A DNA stretch of 64,000 nt, taken from the NCBI GenBank assembly GCA_963682025.1, contig OY821517.1:103952412-104016411 (forward strand), read 5' to 3'. Under the pieces are notes generated by a model that worked only from the letters and a program-made list of their open reading frames with translations, searched no databases and was not told the DNA's origin. Of this stretch, positions 1 to 12,026 are shown piece after piece. Numbering within the stretch: the first letter of the stretch is position 1; each line of letters begins with the position of its first letter. The DNA is from Cordilura impudica. Taxonomy: Eukaryota > Arthropoda > Insecta > Diptera > Scathophagidae. The translations under genes were made by a program, and so were the position numbers.

Positions 1-1087
1 TTTTTTTATTTTCCGTCAAAGTTGAAAAATAGTGAAAAAACGGATAGTTTTTAAATAGTTATTTACCAGGAGAAACACAAAGCAAACAGTTAATTTTTTT
101 TTTATCATTATACATTTAATAAATACATCAATTAATACAAATAAAAATATGGCGATTCGTTACCTATTTTTCGTGATATTACACCTGAAATCGCAACAAA
201 TTGACAAAAAATTGTGTGTTTTTTTGAAAACCGAAAGTCGGTCAACTTTGAACGGTTATATCTTCTAAACTAAAAATGTGATATTACTAAGAGTAGCATA
301 TTTGAAATCGTTGAAAAGTTTCCTAAACTTCGTCGGCGCACATCAAAATTTTGATTTTTGCAACCTCGTTTGCTCTACGGGCGCCACTGTGCGCCGCTAG
401 AAGTTATCAAAGAGCGATGCTAACTTTTTTCAAACAAAAAGCCTAAAATATTACCCCAAAAGCGGTAGAAGGCGCTAAATTAGAATGAAAATAAAAGCGC
501 GAGTTACGCGTTTGTAATAAAATTAATATTATTTTTTTTTTTAAAACCTATATATTATTTGTACATTTCTGATCATTTAGTATTTAGTGAAATGTTTTGA
601 AGTGTATATCAAAAATAAGCAACAAAAAAACACGTTAAAACTTTTCTCATCTCAGTCCATTTTCAAATAAAAACGTATAATTTTCTTCAGGCCATAGAAT
701 TTTTTAAAATATAATATTTGGATTTTTCGTATGTTTGAAGAGAATTAATTTTAATAGAAGCATTTGATGAAATTCTATAATTAATACACCACTCAATTGT
801 GCACTTTAGTTCATATTTAATGTGCATTAAATAATTTGCGGTGTATAAAGATATTCGTTTCCTTATGCAACTTCGACTTCAGCGCTTGTGTACTGAAAAA
901 TTAAAAAATCTGCAATGAAATTTGATCACTTAAAAAGTTTTTGAAGTTATGTACTTAAATCTAAAAGAAATAAGTTCTGTAGTTTTAAATTGTCGAGATA
1001 ATGTTTGTATACCATAAAATTTACAACGTGTTCAGAGTTTTGCCCACTCTGACTGAAGAAATTTTTTTTTTGTGTTTTAAAATAAAA
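1..1087. other. AT-rich sequence without a recognisable gene
   Basis: No ORF with recognisable protein similarity on either strand. It holds homopolymer A/T runs and, at about 553-735, one copy of a dispersed repeat (listed separately). A short GC-richer patch near 330-420 has no identifiable content. Confidence 0.6.
553..735 (+). repeat. Dispersed repeat, copy 1
   Basis: The segment from 'TGTACATTTCTGATCATTTA' to 'CAGGCCATAGAATTTTTTAA' matches, in inverted orientation, about 28750-28915. Shared blocks include TTTTCAAATAAAAACGTA and CAGGCCATAG. Similarity stops abruptly on both sides, as for two copies of an old mobile element. Family unknown. Confidence 0.5.
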
Positions 1088-1890
1088 CAAGTAAGAAAAT
1101 TATAGTCGGTCTAGACCGACTATACGATACCCTATACCATGCGTTTAGAGACCCTATCTTTCAGGCCCAACTAACTGGATATAGAAAATAAGCATAAACC
1201 AAATTTGAGTGGGATTTTTATTAATTTTTTCGGCTGCAGACATGAAAAGTTCATATCGGATGCTATATCTGTATGGGGACTAGGCCCAAAAATGGACCGA
1301 TCCTGACCATGTATGGTAAAGTCTCTTGTATATTGCAAAAATATATACAAACAAAATTTGAGAAGAATCAGTGCAATATTTTTGTTTTTTGATAGATTAA
1401 GTGAAGATCGGGAAGCAGCTCTATATGGGGCCTATGACTAAGAGTTATCCAATAGGGATCATTTTTTGACTACTGATTAATAGATGTAATATATACATGC
1501 AAACCCAATTTGACTACGATTTGTATAATAATTTGGATCTTATGGCAATATATGTTGATTTCATAGGGGTCATTTGTATGGGGGCTAGGTCTGAACATGG
1601 ATCGATTCTCACCGATTTCAATAGCGTTCATCCCATGGCCGACAAAAGATCAAATACCAAATTTCGTCAAAATATATTTATATTTGCGACCTGCAGTTTG
1701 ATTACAAGCTTTACATGGACACACAGACGGACGGACGGACGGACGGACGGACGGACATCGTTAAATCGAATCAGATAGTGATTCTGATTCGATCGGTATA
1801 ATTAAAGATGGGTGTACGTCAAATATTTTTGGTTGTTACAAACAGCAGCACAAAGTCATTATACCCAAACCACATAGTGGTATAGGGTAT
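1088..1890 (-). mobile_element. HINE/DINE-1-like element, full copy
   Basis: Strand is given so that the 5' end is ATACCCTATACCAC and the 3' end is CTTACTTG. In that direction the copy has the 5' sub-terminal inverted repeat (ATACCCTATACCA), a (CCGT)n microsatellite, about 500 bp of unique body, the inverted sub-terminal repeat, a 20-bp stem-loop TAGTCGGTCTAGACCGACTA and the terminus. The flanks read TT before ATACCC and TTTT after CTTACTTG, with no target-site duplication, as for Helentron-type insertions. Short ORFs inside recur in other copies and are not treated as genes. The name HINE is inferred from architecture. Confidence 0.75.
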
Positions 1891-2111
1891 AATGATAATT
1901 TAACTCATAGCTCGTGAATAACAGACTTTGAGAACTCAATTAACTTTAGTTTGATTTAATGTTTTGTCCGATTCCTCAATGTTATTGTCAAAAGAGGCCT
2001 TTTCAAAACACTGAGCTAAATAGTAAATCTCATTAATTAAAATCCATCTCATCCTCGCGATAATCAAAGTTACGCGTAGTAATAACCGATAAGCCATCAA
2101 CACCACTTTTT

Positions 2112-2596
2112 ATACCCTATAATGGCTTTGTGCTGCTGTTTGTAACAACCAAAAATATTTGACCTACACCCATCTTTAATTATACCGATCGAATCAGCGG
2201 ATTCGATTTAACGATGTCCGTCCGTCCGTCCGTCCGTCCGTCCCTCCGTCCGTCTGTGTGTCCATGTAAAGCTTGTAATCAAACTGCAGGTCGCAAATAT
2301 TAATATATTTTGATGAAATTCGGTATTAGATCTTCTACCGGCCATGGGATGAACGCTATTGAAATCGGTGAGAATCGATCCATGTTCAGACCTAGCCCCC
2401 ATACAAATGACCCCTATGAAATCAACATATATTGCCATAAGATCCAAATTATTATACAAATCGTAGTCAAATTGGGTTTGCATGTATATATTACATCCAT
2501 TAATCAGTAGTCAAAAAATGATCCCTATTGGATAACTCTTAGTCATAGGCCCCATATAGAGCTGCTTTCCGATCTTCACTTAAATCTATCAAAAAA
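2112..2596 (+). mobile_element. HINE-like element, 5' part (split by nested copy)
   Basis: 5' part of a plus-oriented copy: ATACCC end, microsatellite and body as far as the A-tract ATCAAAAAA. The rest of the same copy (from AATATTGCAC to the 3' hairpin) resumes at about 3391. The intervening 2597-3384 is a complete antiparallel copy, so this is one element interrupted by another of its own family. Confidence 0.7.
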
Positions 2597-3384
2597 CAAG
2601 TAAGAAAATTATAGTCGGTCTAGACCGACTATATGATACCCTATACCATGGTTTAGAGACCCTATCTTTCGGTCCAACTACTTCGATATAGAAAATAAGC
2701 ATAAACCAAATTTGAGTGCGATTTTTATTAATTTTTTTGGCTGCAGATATGAAAAAGTTCATATCGGATGCTATATCTATAAAGGGACTAGGTCCAAAAA
2801 TGGACCGATCCTGATCATGTTTGGTAAAGTCTCTTGTATTTTGCAAAAATATGTACAAACAAAATTTGAGAAGAATCAGTGCAATATTTTTGTTTTTTAA
2901 TAGATTTAACTGAAGATCGGGAAGCAGCTCTATATGGGGTCAAAGGGATCATTTTTGGACTACTCATTAGTGGATGTAATGAACGCATACAAACCCAATT
3001 TGAGTAAGATCTATATGACAATTTGGATCTTATGGCAATTTATGTCAATTTCATATGGGTTATTTGTATGGGGGCTAGGTCTGAACATGGACCGATTCTC
3101 ACCAATTTCAATAGCGTTCATCCCATGGCCGATAGAAGCTTATATACCAAATTTCATCAAAATATATTCATATTTGCGACCTGCAGTTTGATTACAAGCT
3201 TTACATGGACACACAGACGGACGGACGGACGGACGGACGGACGGACGGACACTGTTAAATCAACTCAGAAAGTGATTCTGATTCGATCGGTATAATTAAA
3301 GATGGGTCTAGGTCAAATATTTTTGGTTGTTACAAACAGCAGCACAAAGTCATTATACCCAAACCACATAGTGGTATAGGGTAT
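2597..3384 (-). mobile_element. HINE-like element nested in another HINE
   Basis: Complete minus-oriented copy running from CAAGTAAG (complement of the 3' end) to GGGTAT (complement of the 5' end), with a long (ACGG)n run near 3218-3250. It sits in the internal A/T tract of the host copy 2112-2596 / 3391-3684. Confidence 0.75.
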
Positions 3385-3390
3385 AACAAT

Positions 3391-3684
3391 AATATTGCAC
3401 TGATTCTTCTCAAATTTTGTTTGTATATATTTTTTCAAAATACAAGAGACTTTACCAAACATGGTCAGGATCAGTCCATTTTTGGGCCTAGGCCCCATAT
3501 AGATATAGCATCCGATATGAACTTTTTCATATCTGCAGCCGAAAAAATTAATAAAAGTCCCACTCAAGTTTGGTTTATGCTAATTTTCTATATCCAGTTA
3601 GTTGGGCCTAAGAGATAGGGTCTCTAAACGCATGGTATAGGGTATCATATAGTCGGTCTCGACCGACTATAATTTTCTTACTTC
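3391..3684 (+). mobile_element. HINE-like element, 3' part of the split copy
   Basis: Continues the plus-oriented copy that begins at 2112. It covers the 3' body, the inverted sub-terminal repeat and the hairpin, whose loop reads CTCG instead of CTAG. The terminus is CTTACTTC rather than CTTACTTG. Confidence 0.65.
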
Positions 3685-3776
3685 TTTACTTCTGACAAAA
3701 TTGAGACAAATAAGTTATATTGTTTTCGGAATCATTGCACTTTGTTTTTCGTCGCCTCAAACATTTCTTCATTATT

Positions 3777-4232
3777 ATACCATATACCGCTATGTGGTTT
3801 TGGTATAATGACTTTGTGCTGCTGTTTGTAACTACCAAAAGTATTTGACTAGACCCATCTTTTATTATACCGATCGGCTCAGAATAACTTTCTTAGTTGT
3901 TGTCCGTTGTTGTAATCAAACAACAGGTCGCAAATATGAGTATATTTTGATGAAATTTGGTATATAAGATTTTATCGGCCGTAGGATGAACGCTATTGAA
4001 ATTGGGCCTAGTCCCCATATAGATATAGCATCCGCAATGAAGTTTTTCATATCTGCAGCCATAAAAATTAAAATGTTTACATGGACACACAGACGGACGG
4101 ACGGATGGGCGGACACACGGACGGACATCGTTAAATCGAAGCAGATAGTGATTCTGATTCGATCGATATACTAAAAGATGGGTCTAGCTCAAATATTTTT
4201 GGTACTTACAAACAGCAGCACAAAATCATTAT
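3777..4232. mobile_element. Rearranged HINE mosaic
   Basis: Three HINE pieces are joined: plus-oriented 5' part (3777-about 4003), then a jump to the plus-oriented 3' part (about 4004-4068, GGGCCTAGTCCCCATATAG onward), then a minus-oriented 5' part with its own microsatellite (about 4073-4232). Both joins fall inside the element body, not at the usual insertion tract. Confidence 0.65.
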
Positions 4233-6101
4233 TGTGACGGTGATCAGTTTTGCTCTGCACTGTAGCAAAAGAATTTCTGTTACAAGCAGAATAAGATAGA
4301 AGAAAAAAAATAATAACCTTGATCTTGAAATTATTTTCAAGTTCAAGTATGTACATGTAAACAACACCTTATATGGTAATATGTTGATGGCATTTTTTTT
4401 TTTGGCAAACTGATTTATGGCGTGTTTTTTTTTTTTTTCTCTTCATTGTGTTGTATTAAATCATGAACACATTCATATGCAATCATGCTGGTCAAACCAC
4501 GTATTTTCTTGTATTGATCTCACTTGCTCTCATAGTCATATATGAGTGGGAGTGTTATAAATACTAGAGAATATTATGAATGCATATGAATGTTCTCAAT
4601 GAATTGGTGGTGACTTTGTTTTTAATAAACAGGTTTGTATCTGCAGATGAATGAATGAAGATGAGAAGGTTTAATGTAATGAAGTTAAATTTAAATCGAG
4701 GAGTTGAAATTTGATAGCAGAATGTAAAAGTTGAAGAAAAACCTCCGAAAAATTAAAATTAATGTAGTGTTTAAGAATTAAAGAAATAAAGTAAAGTTAA
4801 GAAAATTAGACAGTAAAAATTAAAAGTGAAGTTAAAAATTAAAGTTTAAAGTTTAAAGTTTATTAAAATTTAAGAAAATTAAATTAAGAAAATTAAATAT
4901 TTAAGAACTTAAAAAAGAAAGAAAAAAATTTAAAGATTAAGAAAATTAAAATGTAGTTGAATAGACTAAAGGCCAACGGCAACAAAATGAATGATGCACA
5001 AAAAAAAATGGAAATGTTGCATGATTTGCTGACGCATAAAGCTAAAAAAAAAAAAACTTTAAATGGAAACCCTAATGAAATGTGAAGGAGTTTTAATAAA
5101 GTTACATGCCAAAATTGAAAAGCATATTGCGAGACACAACCACGTCGTCCGGCGGCAGCAGCTTCATCGGTACCTCATCAACACCAGCAATAAGGCGGTA
5201 AATCTACTTTTTATATATATATTAATTAAAAATTTTCCTATATATAAATTAAAAATTTTATATATATAAATTAAATAATTTTCCTATATATATAAATTAA
5301 AAATTTTGCTAAATAAAACTTAAAATTTTTCCTATATATAAATTAAAATTTTATAACATTATATATATGTAAGTAAAATACAGTGAAACATACAAATTTG
5401 TCACCACTACCTTAAATTAAAATAAAATATCTTGGAAATGAGAATTTTTTTTGAACTTACCTTTAAGTAAAATTACTTTAAAATTCAACTACACATTTTT
5501 ACAATGAAATAAAAATTTTATAAATCTACAAATTAAAATCTCGCTAAGATGTGATTTTTTATTTAACCAAAAATTTCTTTTAGAGGTTAAACAAAAATTT
5601 TTCCAAAATGTAAATAAATTTTCTAAAATTTAAATACAATATTTTTATGATGTAAGATTTGACTAAAATGTAAATAAAAAAAAAAAAAAATTTTTTTTTG
5701 TCTAGATATGAAATTGTCTACAGTTTAAATTTTCTTAAATTTAAAATTATCCTAAAATTGAATTTTTCTAATCCTAAAATTTTTAATTATAAAATTTAAA
5801 CTAAAATTTTTCTAATGCTAAAATTAAAGCTAAAATTAATCTTAAATTAAATAGTGCTAAAATTCAATTGCGCTAAAATTAAATAGTGCTAAAATTCAAA
5901 ATGCTAAAATTAAAATTTGGCTATAAATAAAATTTTGCTAAAATATATTAAAAAAAAAAAAATATATATAAAATAAATTTTGCTAAATATATAAAAAAAA
6001 AAAACCTTAAAATGAAGGGTAAATAAGAATAAACTTTTTGATAAACCAATGTAGAAACCCAAAGCCAAGCCAAATCTTATCATTTTGTGGGTTACCTCCA
6101 A
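4233..6101. other. AT-rich region, possible LTR-like remnant at its start
   Basis: No supported gene. About 4234-4660 has a TATA-like GTTATAAATAC near 4555 and an AATAAA near 4625, as in an LTR, but I could not find a second LTR, target-site duplication or gag/pol coding. From 4700 to 6050 the sequence is a purine-rich or AAATT/AATTTT-rich low-complexity drift. A short open stretch near 4987-5210 is not recognisable. Confidence 0.35.
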
Positions 6102-6362
6102 TTAAGATGGAGTCGAGGTAACATGGTAGGGAGGGCAAAAGGGGCAGAACACCTCGTCCCCAATCCCAAGGTAAGTATGGCCATCCGTCTCATTTAGCGT
6201 CCGATTTTTTGACAGTTGTTTTTTTAAATCGCACGTGAAAATCTGTAGTGCGGTTTCCCTGGGCCTGAGCAAGACCCCACCCATCCGGCGAGCTAGGCCC
6301 CTACGCCAGCACGTGCGACCAGCAAAGGCTCAGGGAAACAGGAAGCGGAACTTCCACCAACG
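6102..6362. other. GC-richer segment of unknown origin
   Basis: Base composition changes abruptly to roughly balanced GC between AT-rich neighbours. A 60-codon minus-strand open frame (6102-6284) contains CPFCPPYH, but no family is recognised. It could be a fragment of a retroelement or of a host gene. Confidence 0.35.
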
Positions 6363-6376
6363 CCGCACCATTACAT

Positions 6377-6709
6377 TATACCCAAACCACATAGTGGTAT
6401 AGAGTATAAAAACAAAAATATTGCACAGATTTTACTCAAATTTTGTTTGTGTATATTTTTTTAAAATATAAGTGACTTTACCAAATATGGTCAGGATCGG
6501 TCCATTTTTTGAGCTAGTCCACATATAAATATAGCACCCAATATGAACTTTTTCATATCTGCAGCTAAAAAAATTAATAACAATGCCACTCAAATTTGGT
6601 TACTGCTCATTTTCTACATCCTGTTAGTTGGACCAAAGTGATAGGGTTTCTAAACCATAGTATAGGGTATAGTATGGTCGGTCTAGACCGACTATAATTT
6701 TCTTACTTG
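6377..6709 (+). mobile_element. HINE-like partial copy with remnant of a nested copy
   Basis: Begins with the complement of a HINE 5' end (6377 to about 6408) and passes directly into the plus-oriented 3' part at AAAAATATTGCAC, ending with hairpin and CTTACTTG. This is the signature of an antiparallel HINE inserted into the internal tract of another copy, with the left portion of the composite lost. Confidence 0.6.
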
Positions 6710-6832
6710 TTTTTTATTTATTTATTTATTTGCTAGCCTTTGTAACAAGACTGAATTCTTAAAACAACACAGGCGTACATTAAGGACAAATATAATAATT
6801 TGACATTATTTTTAAAGAAAATAATAGCAAGA

Positions 6833-7023
6833 CTGTTAATAAGAGCATCAACAAATTAATACATTTAAATAATAAAAATTAAAAAATTAAAAATAAAAAA
6901 TGAAAAACTAAAAAATTTAAAATTAAAAATTAAAAATTAATAATTAAAAATTAAAAATTCAAAATTAAAAAATCAAAAATTAAAAATTAAAAATTATACA
7001 ATTAAAAATCAAAAACTAAAAAC
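6833..7023. repeat. AAATTAAAA-type low-complexity array
   Basis: Irregular repetition of AAAATTAAAAAT units. It continues at about 7826-7910 on the far side of the HINE at 7026-7822, so that HINE lies inside the array. Confidence 0.7.
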
Positions 7024-7025
7024 AA

Positions 7026-7822
7026 CAAGTAAGAAAATTATAGTCGGTCTAGACCGACTATACGATATCCTTTACCATGCGTTTAGAGACCTTATCTCTT
7101 AGGCCCAACAAATTGGATATAGAAAATAAGCATAAACCAAATTTGAGTGGCATTTTTATTAATTTTTTTGGCTGCAGATATGAAAAAGTTCATATCGGAT
7201 CCTATGTCTATATGGGGACTAGGTCCAAAAATGGACCAATCCAGACCATGGTTGGTAAAATCTTTTGTATTTTGCGAAAATATATACAAACAAAATTTGA
7301 GATGAATCAGTGCAATATTTTTGTTTTTTGATAGATTTAAGTGAAGATCGGGAAGCAGCTCTATATGGGGCCTATGACCAAGAGTTGTCCCATAGGAACC
7401 GTTTCTAGACTATTCATTAAGGGATGTAATAAACACATACAAACCCAATTTGACTAAGATCTATACGACAATTTGGACCTTATGGCAATTTATGTCGATT
7501 TTATAGGGGTCATTTGTATGGGGGCTAGGTCTGAACATGGCCCGATTCTCACCAATTTCAATATCTTTCATCCCATGGCCGATGAAAGCTCATATACCAA
7601 ATTTCATCAAATTATATTCACACTTGCGACCTGCAGTTTGATTAAAAAGTTTACATGGACACACAGACGGACGGACGGACGGACGGACATCGTTAAATCG
7701 AATCAGATAGTGATTCTGATTCGGTCGGTATAATTTAAGATTGGTCTAGGTCAAATATTTTTGGTAGTTACAAACAGCAGCACAAAGTCGTTATACCCAA
7801 ACCACATAGTGGTATAGGGTAT
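7026..7822 (-). mobile_element. HINE-like element, full copy in AT-rich array
   Basis: Complete minus-oriented copy with both termini, the palindromic hairpin at 7041-7063 and an (ACGG)n run near 7668-7688. It is flanked by A-rich array sequence, consistent with insertion into T-runs. Confidence 0.75.
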
Positions 7823-8031
7823 AAAAATTAAAGATTAAAAATTAAAAATGAAAATTAATAATCAAAAATTAATAATTAAAAATTAAAAATTAAAAATAAA
7901 ATGAAAAATGCATTAATTAAAATTTATATCAATAAGTTTTGTTAAATATACAAAAACAGTATTGAAAATTTTAAATAATACTGAAAACAAAACAAAAATA
8001 GAAAAAAAGAAACACAATACATTTATTACTT

Positions 8032-8455
8032 TTACGAGTATAGCTCAAATAATTTTTTCTTAAAAAAACGTGCGTTGCTTATATCCTTAATGTTTACTGG
8101 TAGCATGTTCCAAAGACGAATAGCATTAATATATAATTGCCATTCTGATATTAATCCATGATGCCTGATTTGGATTATATTTTTGGTTCTATTAAATCTA
8201 TTGAATTTTAATCTACTAAATAAATAGTCAGACTCTCGACCGATATAAGTTTTATATAAAATGATAAAAAAAAATACGTATTTTCAATAGGCCCTCAAAT
8301 TGTACACCATATAGTTTGTTCGAATACGATGAAATGCTGTCAAGTCTCCGCAGTCCCAATACATATCTAGTAATCTTATTGTAAACAACGTTTAATCCTC
8401 GTTTACTTTCTGAAGCGCAACAGGAGAAAACCTCAACCACACATCAGAATCGGTA
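8032..8455 (-). pseudogene. LINE reverse transcriptase, 3' fragment
   Basis: Reading the minus strand gives the conserved C-terminal segment of Jockey/CR1-type LINE polymerases in pieces: NKITRYVLGLRRLDSISSYS upstream, then after a frameshift NAIRLWNMLPVNIKD and a final stop at 8032. The reverse transcriptase core itself is absent and the frame is broken, so this is a 5'-truncated dead copy, the usual fate of LINE insertions. The clade cannot be fixed from this part. Confidence 0.6.
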
Positions 8456-9964
8456 ACAAATATGTTTTTGCTAAATTTTATAGGTGTATAGCAAGTGTGG
8501 GCCAGAGTGTTCTAAGCGTATAACGTTAAAATAAGTTTACAACTCTAGCAAAATATTCAGAACTGCTTTAGTGGTTCTTTCTATAAGACATCTATTTGGT
8601 GTAACCATAGCAATTTTTCTTCTTATGTATCTTATTATATAATTTTTATCTTACCGACGAATTAGGGAACCAATTATGTGTCTCTTTGACCAAAAAGTTT
8701 AAATTTGGAGAAAATTTATTCAATTAAGTTTTACATGAACTTTTGTATTCAAAAGACGCTAAAAGCACTGAAACAGAAAAATGAACAGCGCATTCTTTAA
8801 TAAGGCGGTAAATTGGAAAATTCGATTTTTGGATAGTTAAAAGGTACTAAATCTAGTGTTTAAAGCGCTGAAGTTGCCAACACTGGTTATCACATTCGGA
8901 ATATATCTCCTTCAATAGCAGTATAGCATTTAGAAACTCGAAGCGTAGGGAATTTTTTGCTAAATTGAAACTCAACTTTCTTGATCGAGATGTTATGAAT
9001 TTCCTTTGCATTTATAAGACTTTTGGCACCTTTGAAATGATTCCTTCCCTTGCTTCTCTGTACCGCATTTTTTTTTTTTTTGTCAATAGCTTTATTTTAT
9101 TTTCTAAATTCTATCTTCGCGGTTAATTTTTGTATTATTCCTAGCTCTTCTATATAGATAAGGTTTAAATAAAGCATTCCAGAACATAATCTACAGTAAT
9201 TTTTTACATTGTCAATAGTCAATTTTGTTGGAATTAACTTATTGAATATACAAGAGTTAACGCTTTTTATTGCTAATGACAATTTGTTCCAATAATTCAG
9301 CTGGCAACACCCCCCGTAATTAGTAAATGTTGACAAATTTATACCTAATTTTCGTAATTTGTTGTCATTTATTAGATAAAGTTTTCATGTCGAACTCATT
9401 TGTAGTTGTTTGCAATCACATTCATATATTCATGTTAAAAATGTAAATTTATAATTTGAACACGACAATCAGCAACAGTTTGAAAGTATGCCTTTAATTA
9501 TTTTTTTGGGATTTTATTATAGCATTTTTTATCCCGTTCTACTCGGTATATATTTTTGGATCGTTGTTGTTGTATTCGTCGATGTTGTTTTCTTAATGCT
9601 TACTCCCATAGTGGCAACCATTTCCGGCTGACGTTATGGACTTTACGACATGTTTGTTATTTGTTCTCATTGTGTTTGTGTTAGCGCTGGCTCAATGCCA
9701 GTGGCAACAATAATAATTGCCGCATTTTGTGCAGGACATTGTGATTTGAGTGCTACAGTCTTCGCTTTCAACGGCAACTATAACCCACAACAATCAACAG
9801 TTGGGTTCGTTGGACACTTTTCGGTTGCAATCATGAAGTCATTTATTACTGTTGAATATTACTACTGAATGGTTTTTTTTCTCTCTCAACGTATTGCTTT
9901 ATTTTTATATAGATATTCATTAAAAGTACAGGGTTCGACATCTTTAAGTCAGTTTGTTAGTATT
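8456..9964. other. No supported gene
   Basis: AT-rich sequence. A minus-strand frame near 9097-9336 contains a WNKLSLAIKS stretch reminiscent of LINE C-termini and a YCRLC pair, but neither is long enough to assign. A 72-codon frame at 9650 has no recognisable similarity. Confidence 0.4.
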
Positions 9965-12026
9965 TCCATATATATACAAATATTATAAAGAGGTAATGTG
10001 TGTTTGTTTGTTTGTTTGTTTGTTTGTAAGAGGTAATCTCCGTAACTTCCCACCTGATATTCCTGTAATTTTCACAGAGTCTTACTGCGGATATGGAAAG
10101 TGCTATAGGCTATAATTTTTTATATACATATACATATATATATACATATATTGAGTACTATGATAAGGAGAGCTTTGCAAATTTGTGTGACGTCACCTAT
10201 TATTAATATTAGTAGCTACGCCGGAAATGGGCGGGATCATAGAAGTGGGCGTGGTACCTCCCATACAAGTAATAATTCAATATAATATATATCTCGAGTA
10301 CTGTGATAGAGAGAGCTTTTCAAATTTGTCTGATGTCACCTATTATTAATGTGAGTAGTCGGACAAAAAATTGGCAGTATCGGACCAATAGGCAAGGCAC
10401 CTACCATACAAATTAAATATAAAATTCCATATATCTGGAGTACTGTAATAGTGACAATTTTGGAACTTTGTGTGAGCCCATAAGTTATTCATGTGACTAG
10501 TTAGACAAAAAATGGGCGTGATCGGAGCAGTGAGCGTGGCACCATCCGTACAAAGTAAATATATGATATCATTCTATATCTATACTTCTATACTAATATT
10601 ATAAAGAGGTATGTGTGATTGTTTGTTTGTTTGTTTGTTTGTTTGTTTGTTTGTTTGTTTGTTTGTAGGTGGTAATCTCCGTAACTACCCAACTGATCTT
10701 CCTGAAATTTTCACAGAGTCTTACTGCGGATATAGGAAGTGCTATATGCTATAATTTTTTAAATGTTTTTAGTGGGCGTGGCACCTCCCACACAAAGTAA
10801 ATTTTTAATATCATATACATATATTGAGTACTATGATTGGGAGAGCCTTGAAAATTTGTGTGAGGTCACCCATTGTTAATATTAGCAGCTACGCCAGAAA
10901 TGGGCGGGATCGGATAAGTGGGCGTGATAGCTCCCATACAAGTAATAGTTCAATATAATATATATCTCGAGTACTGTGATAGAGAGAGCTTTTCAAATTT
11001 GTCTGATGCCACCTATTATTAATGTGAGTAGTTGGACAAAAAATGGACAGTATTGAACCAATAGGCGTGGCATCTGCCATCCAAAGTAAATATAAAATGC
11101 CATATATCTGGAGTACTGTAATAGTGAGAGTTTTGGAACTTTGTGTGAGCCCATAAGTTATTAGTTGGACAAAAAATGGGCATGATCGGAGTAGTGGGCG
11201 TGGCACCGCCCATACACAGTAAATATATGGTATTATATAACTGGTGTACTAAAAAAGGGAAGCTTTGACACCTTGCACGATACCATCAGATCTTATTATG
11301 AGTAGTCGGACAAAAAATTGGTGGATTCACACCAATGGGCGTGGCACTCCCCATGCAAAGTAACCATTTAGTGTCATATATATGGAGTACTGCAAAAGAG
11401 AGAGCTTTGCGTGAGCCAAATGATATTCTAAGTTCAAGGCCAATAGTTAAGTGTTGCCAGATCTAAAATGGATAATCCATCTTCTCATGGGCAGCTACAT
11501 GTACTTTGCTCCAGGGTAGGAACGCCGAAAAATCTGATAATTGTTGTACCGAATGAAAAAACAAAAAACATTGTTTATCAGCATCAGGAAGCATTGAAAT
11601 AAAAAAATCTATACTAATAATCTATACTAACATAATAAAGAGGTAATATTTGTTTATTTGTTTGTTTGTAGGAGGTAATCTCCGTAATTATTAATCTGAT
11701 TTTCCTGAAATTTTCACAATCTTACTGCGGATATGGGAATGCTACAGGCTGTATTTTTTTTTAATCTATTTTTAATGGGCGTGGCACCTCCCATACAAAG
11801 TAAATTTTTAATATCACATATATTAAGTACTATGATAGAGAAAGATTTGCAAATTTGTCTCAGGTCATCTATTATTAATGTGAGTACTCAGACAAAAAAA
11901 TGGGCGAGATTGGACAATGCGATATATCTGAGTAACTGTATTAGTGAGAAACTTGGGACTTTGCGTAGCCCTCTCATAACGATTCGTGGGGGGTGGGTGT
12001 AGCGAAGCACACCGGGTTACATCTAG
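9965..12026 (+). mobile_element. Non-autonomous Helitron cluster with tandem repeats
   Basis: Three related 5' ends (TC followed by ATACAAATATTATAAAGAGG or close variants) start near 9965, 10587 and 11621. Each is followed by a (GTTT)n run and the phrase CTTACTGCGGATAT. Between them lie about ten diverged units of 120-145 bp that begin GAGTACTATGATAG and contain GGGCGTGGCACC. One canonical 3' end closes the cluster: hairpin GGTGT-AGCGAAGC-ACACC at 11996-12013, nine bases, then CTAG at 12023-12026 followed by T. The 5' TC, 3' hairpin plus CTAG-T and lack of a visible TSD are Helitron hallmarks. No Rep or helicase coding is present. Confidence 0.7.

Noticed and set aside
1497..1778. Recurrent 60-93-codon ORFs in most HINE copies (for example 1497-1778, 3023-3295, 58956-59228)
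   Set aside because: They run through the microsatellite, occur on both strands of the same sequence, differ in end point between copies and have no recognisable domain. They recur because the repeat is recent.
4233..4660. Complete LTR retrotransposon
   Set aside because: TATA-like and AATAAA-like sites are present, but there is no second LTR, target duplication or gag/pol coding.
9097..9336. Possible ZAD-type zinc finger (YCRLCSG) gene
   Set aside because: Only one Cys pair, no second pair at the expected distance, no downstream zinc fingers; the upstream part looks more like a LINE tail.
10148..11430. CRISPR-like regular repeats
   Set aside because: Units of 120-145 bp are diverged, contain no constant short repeat with unique spacers, and the DNA is eukaryotic; part of a Helitron cluster.
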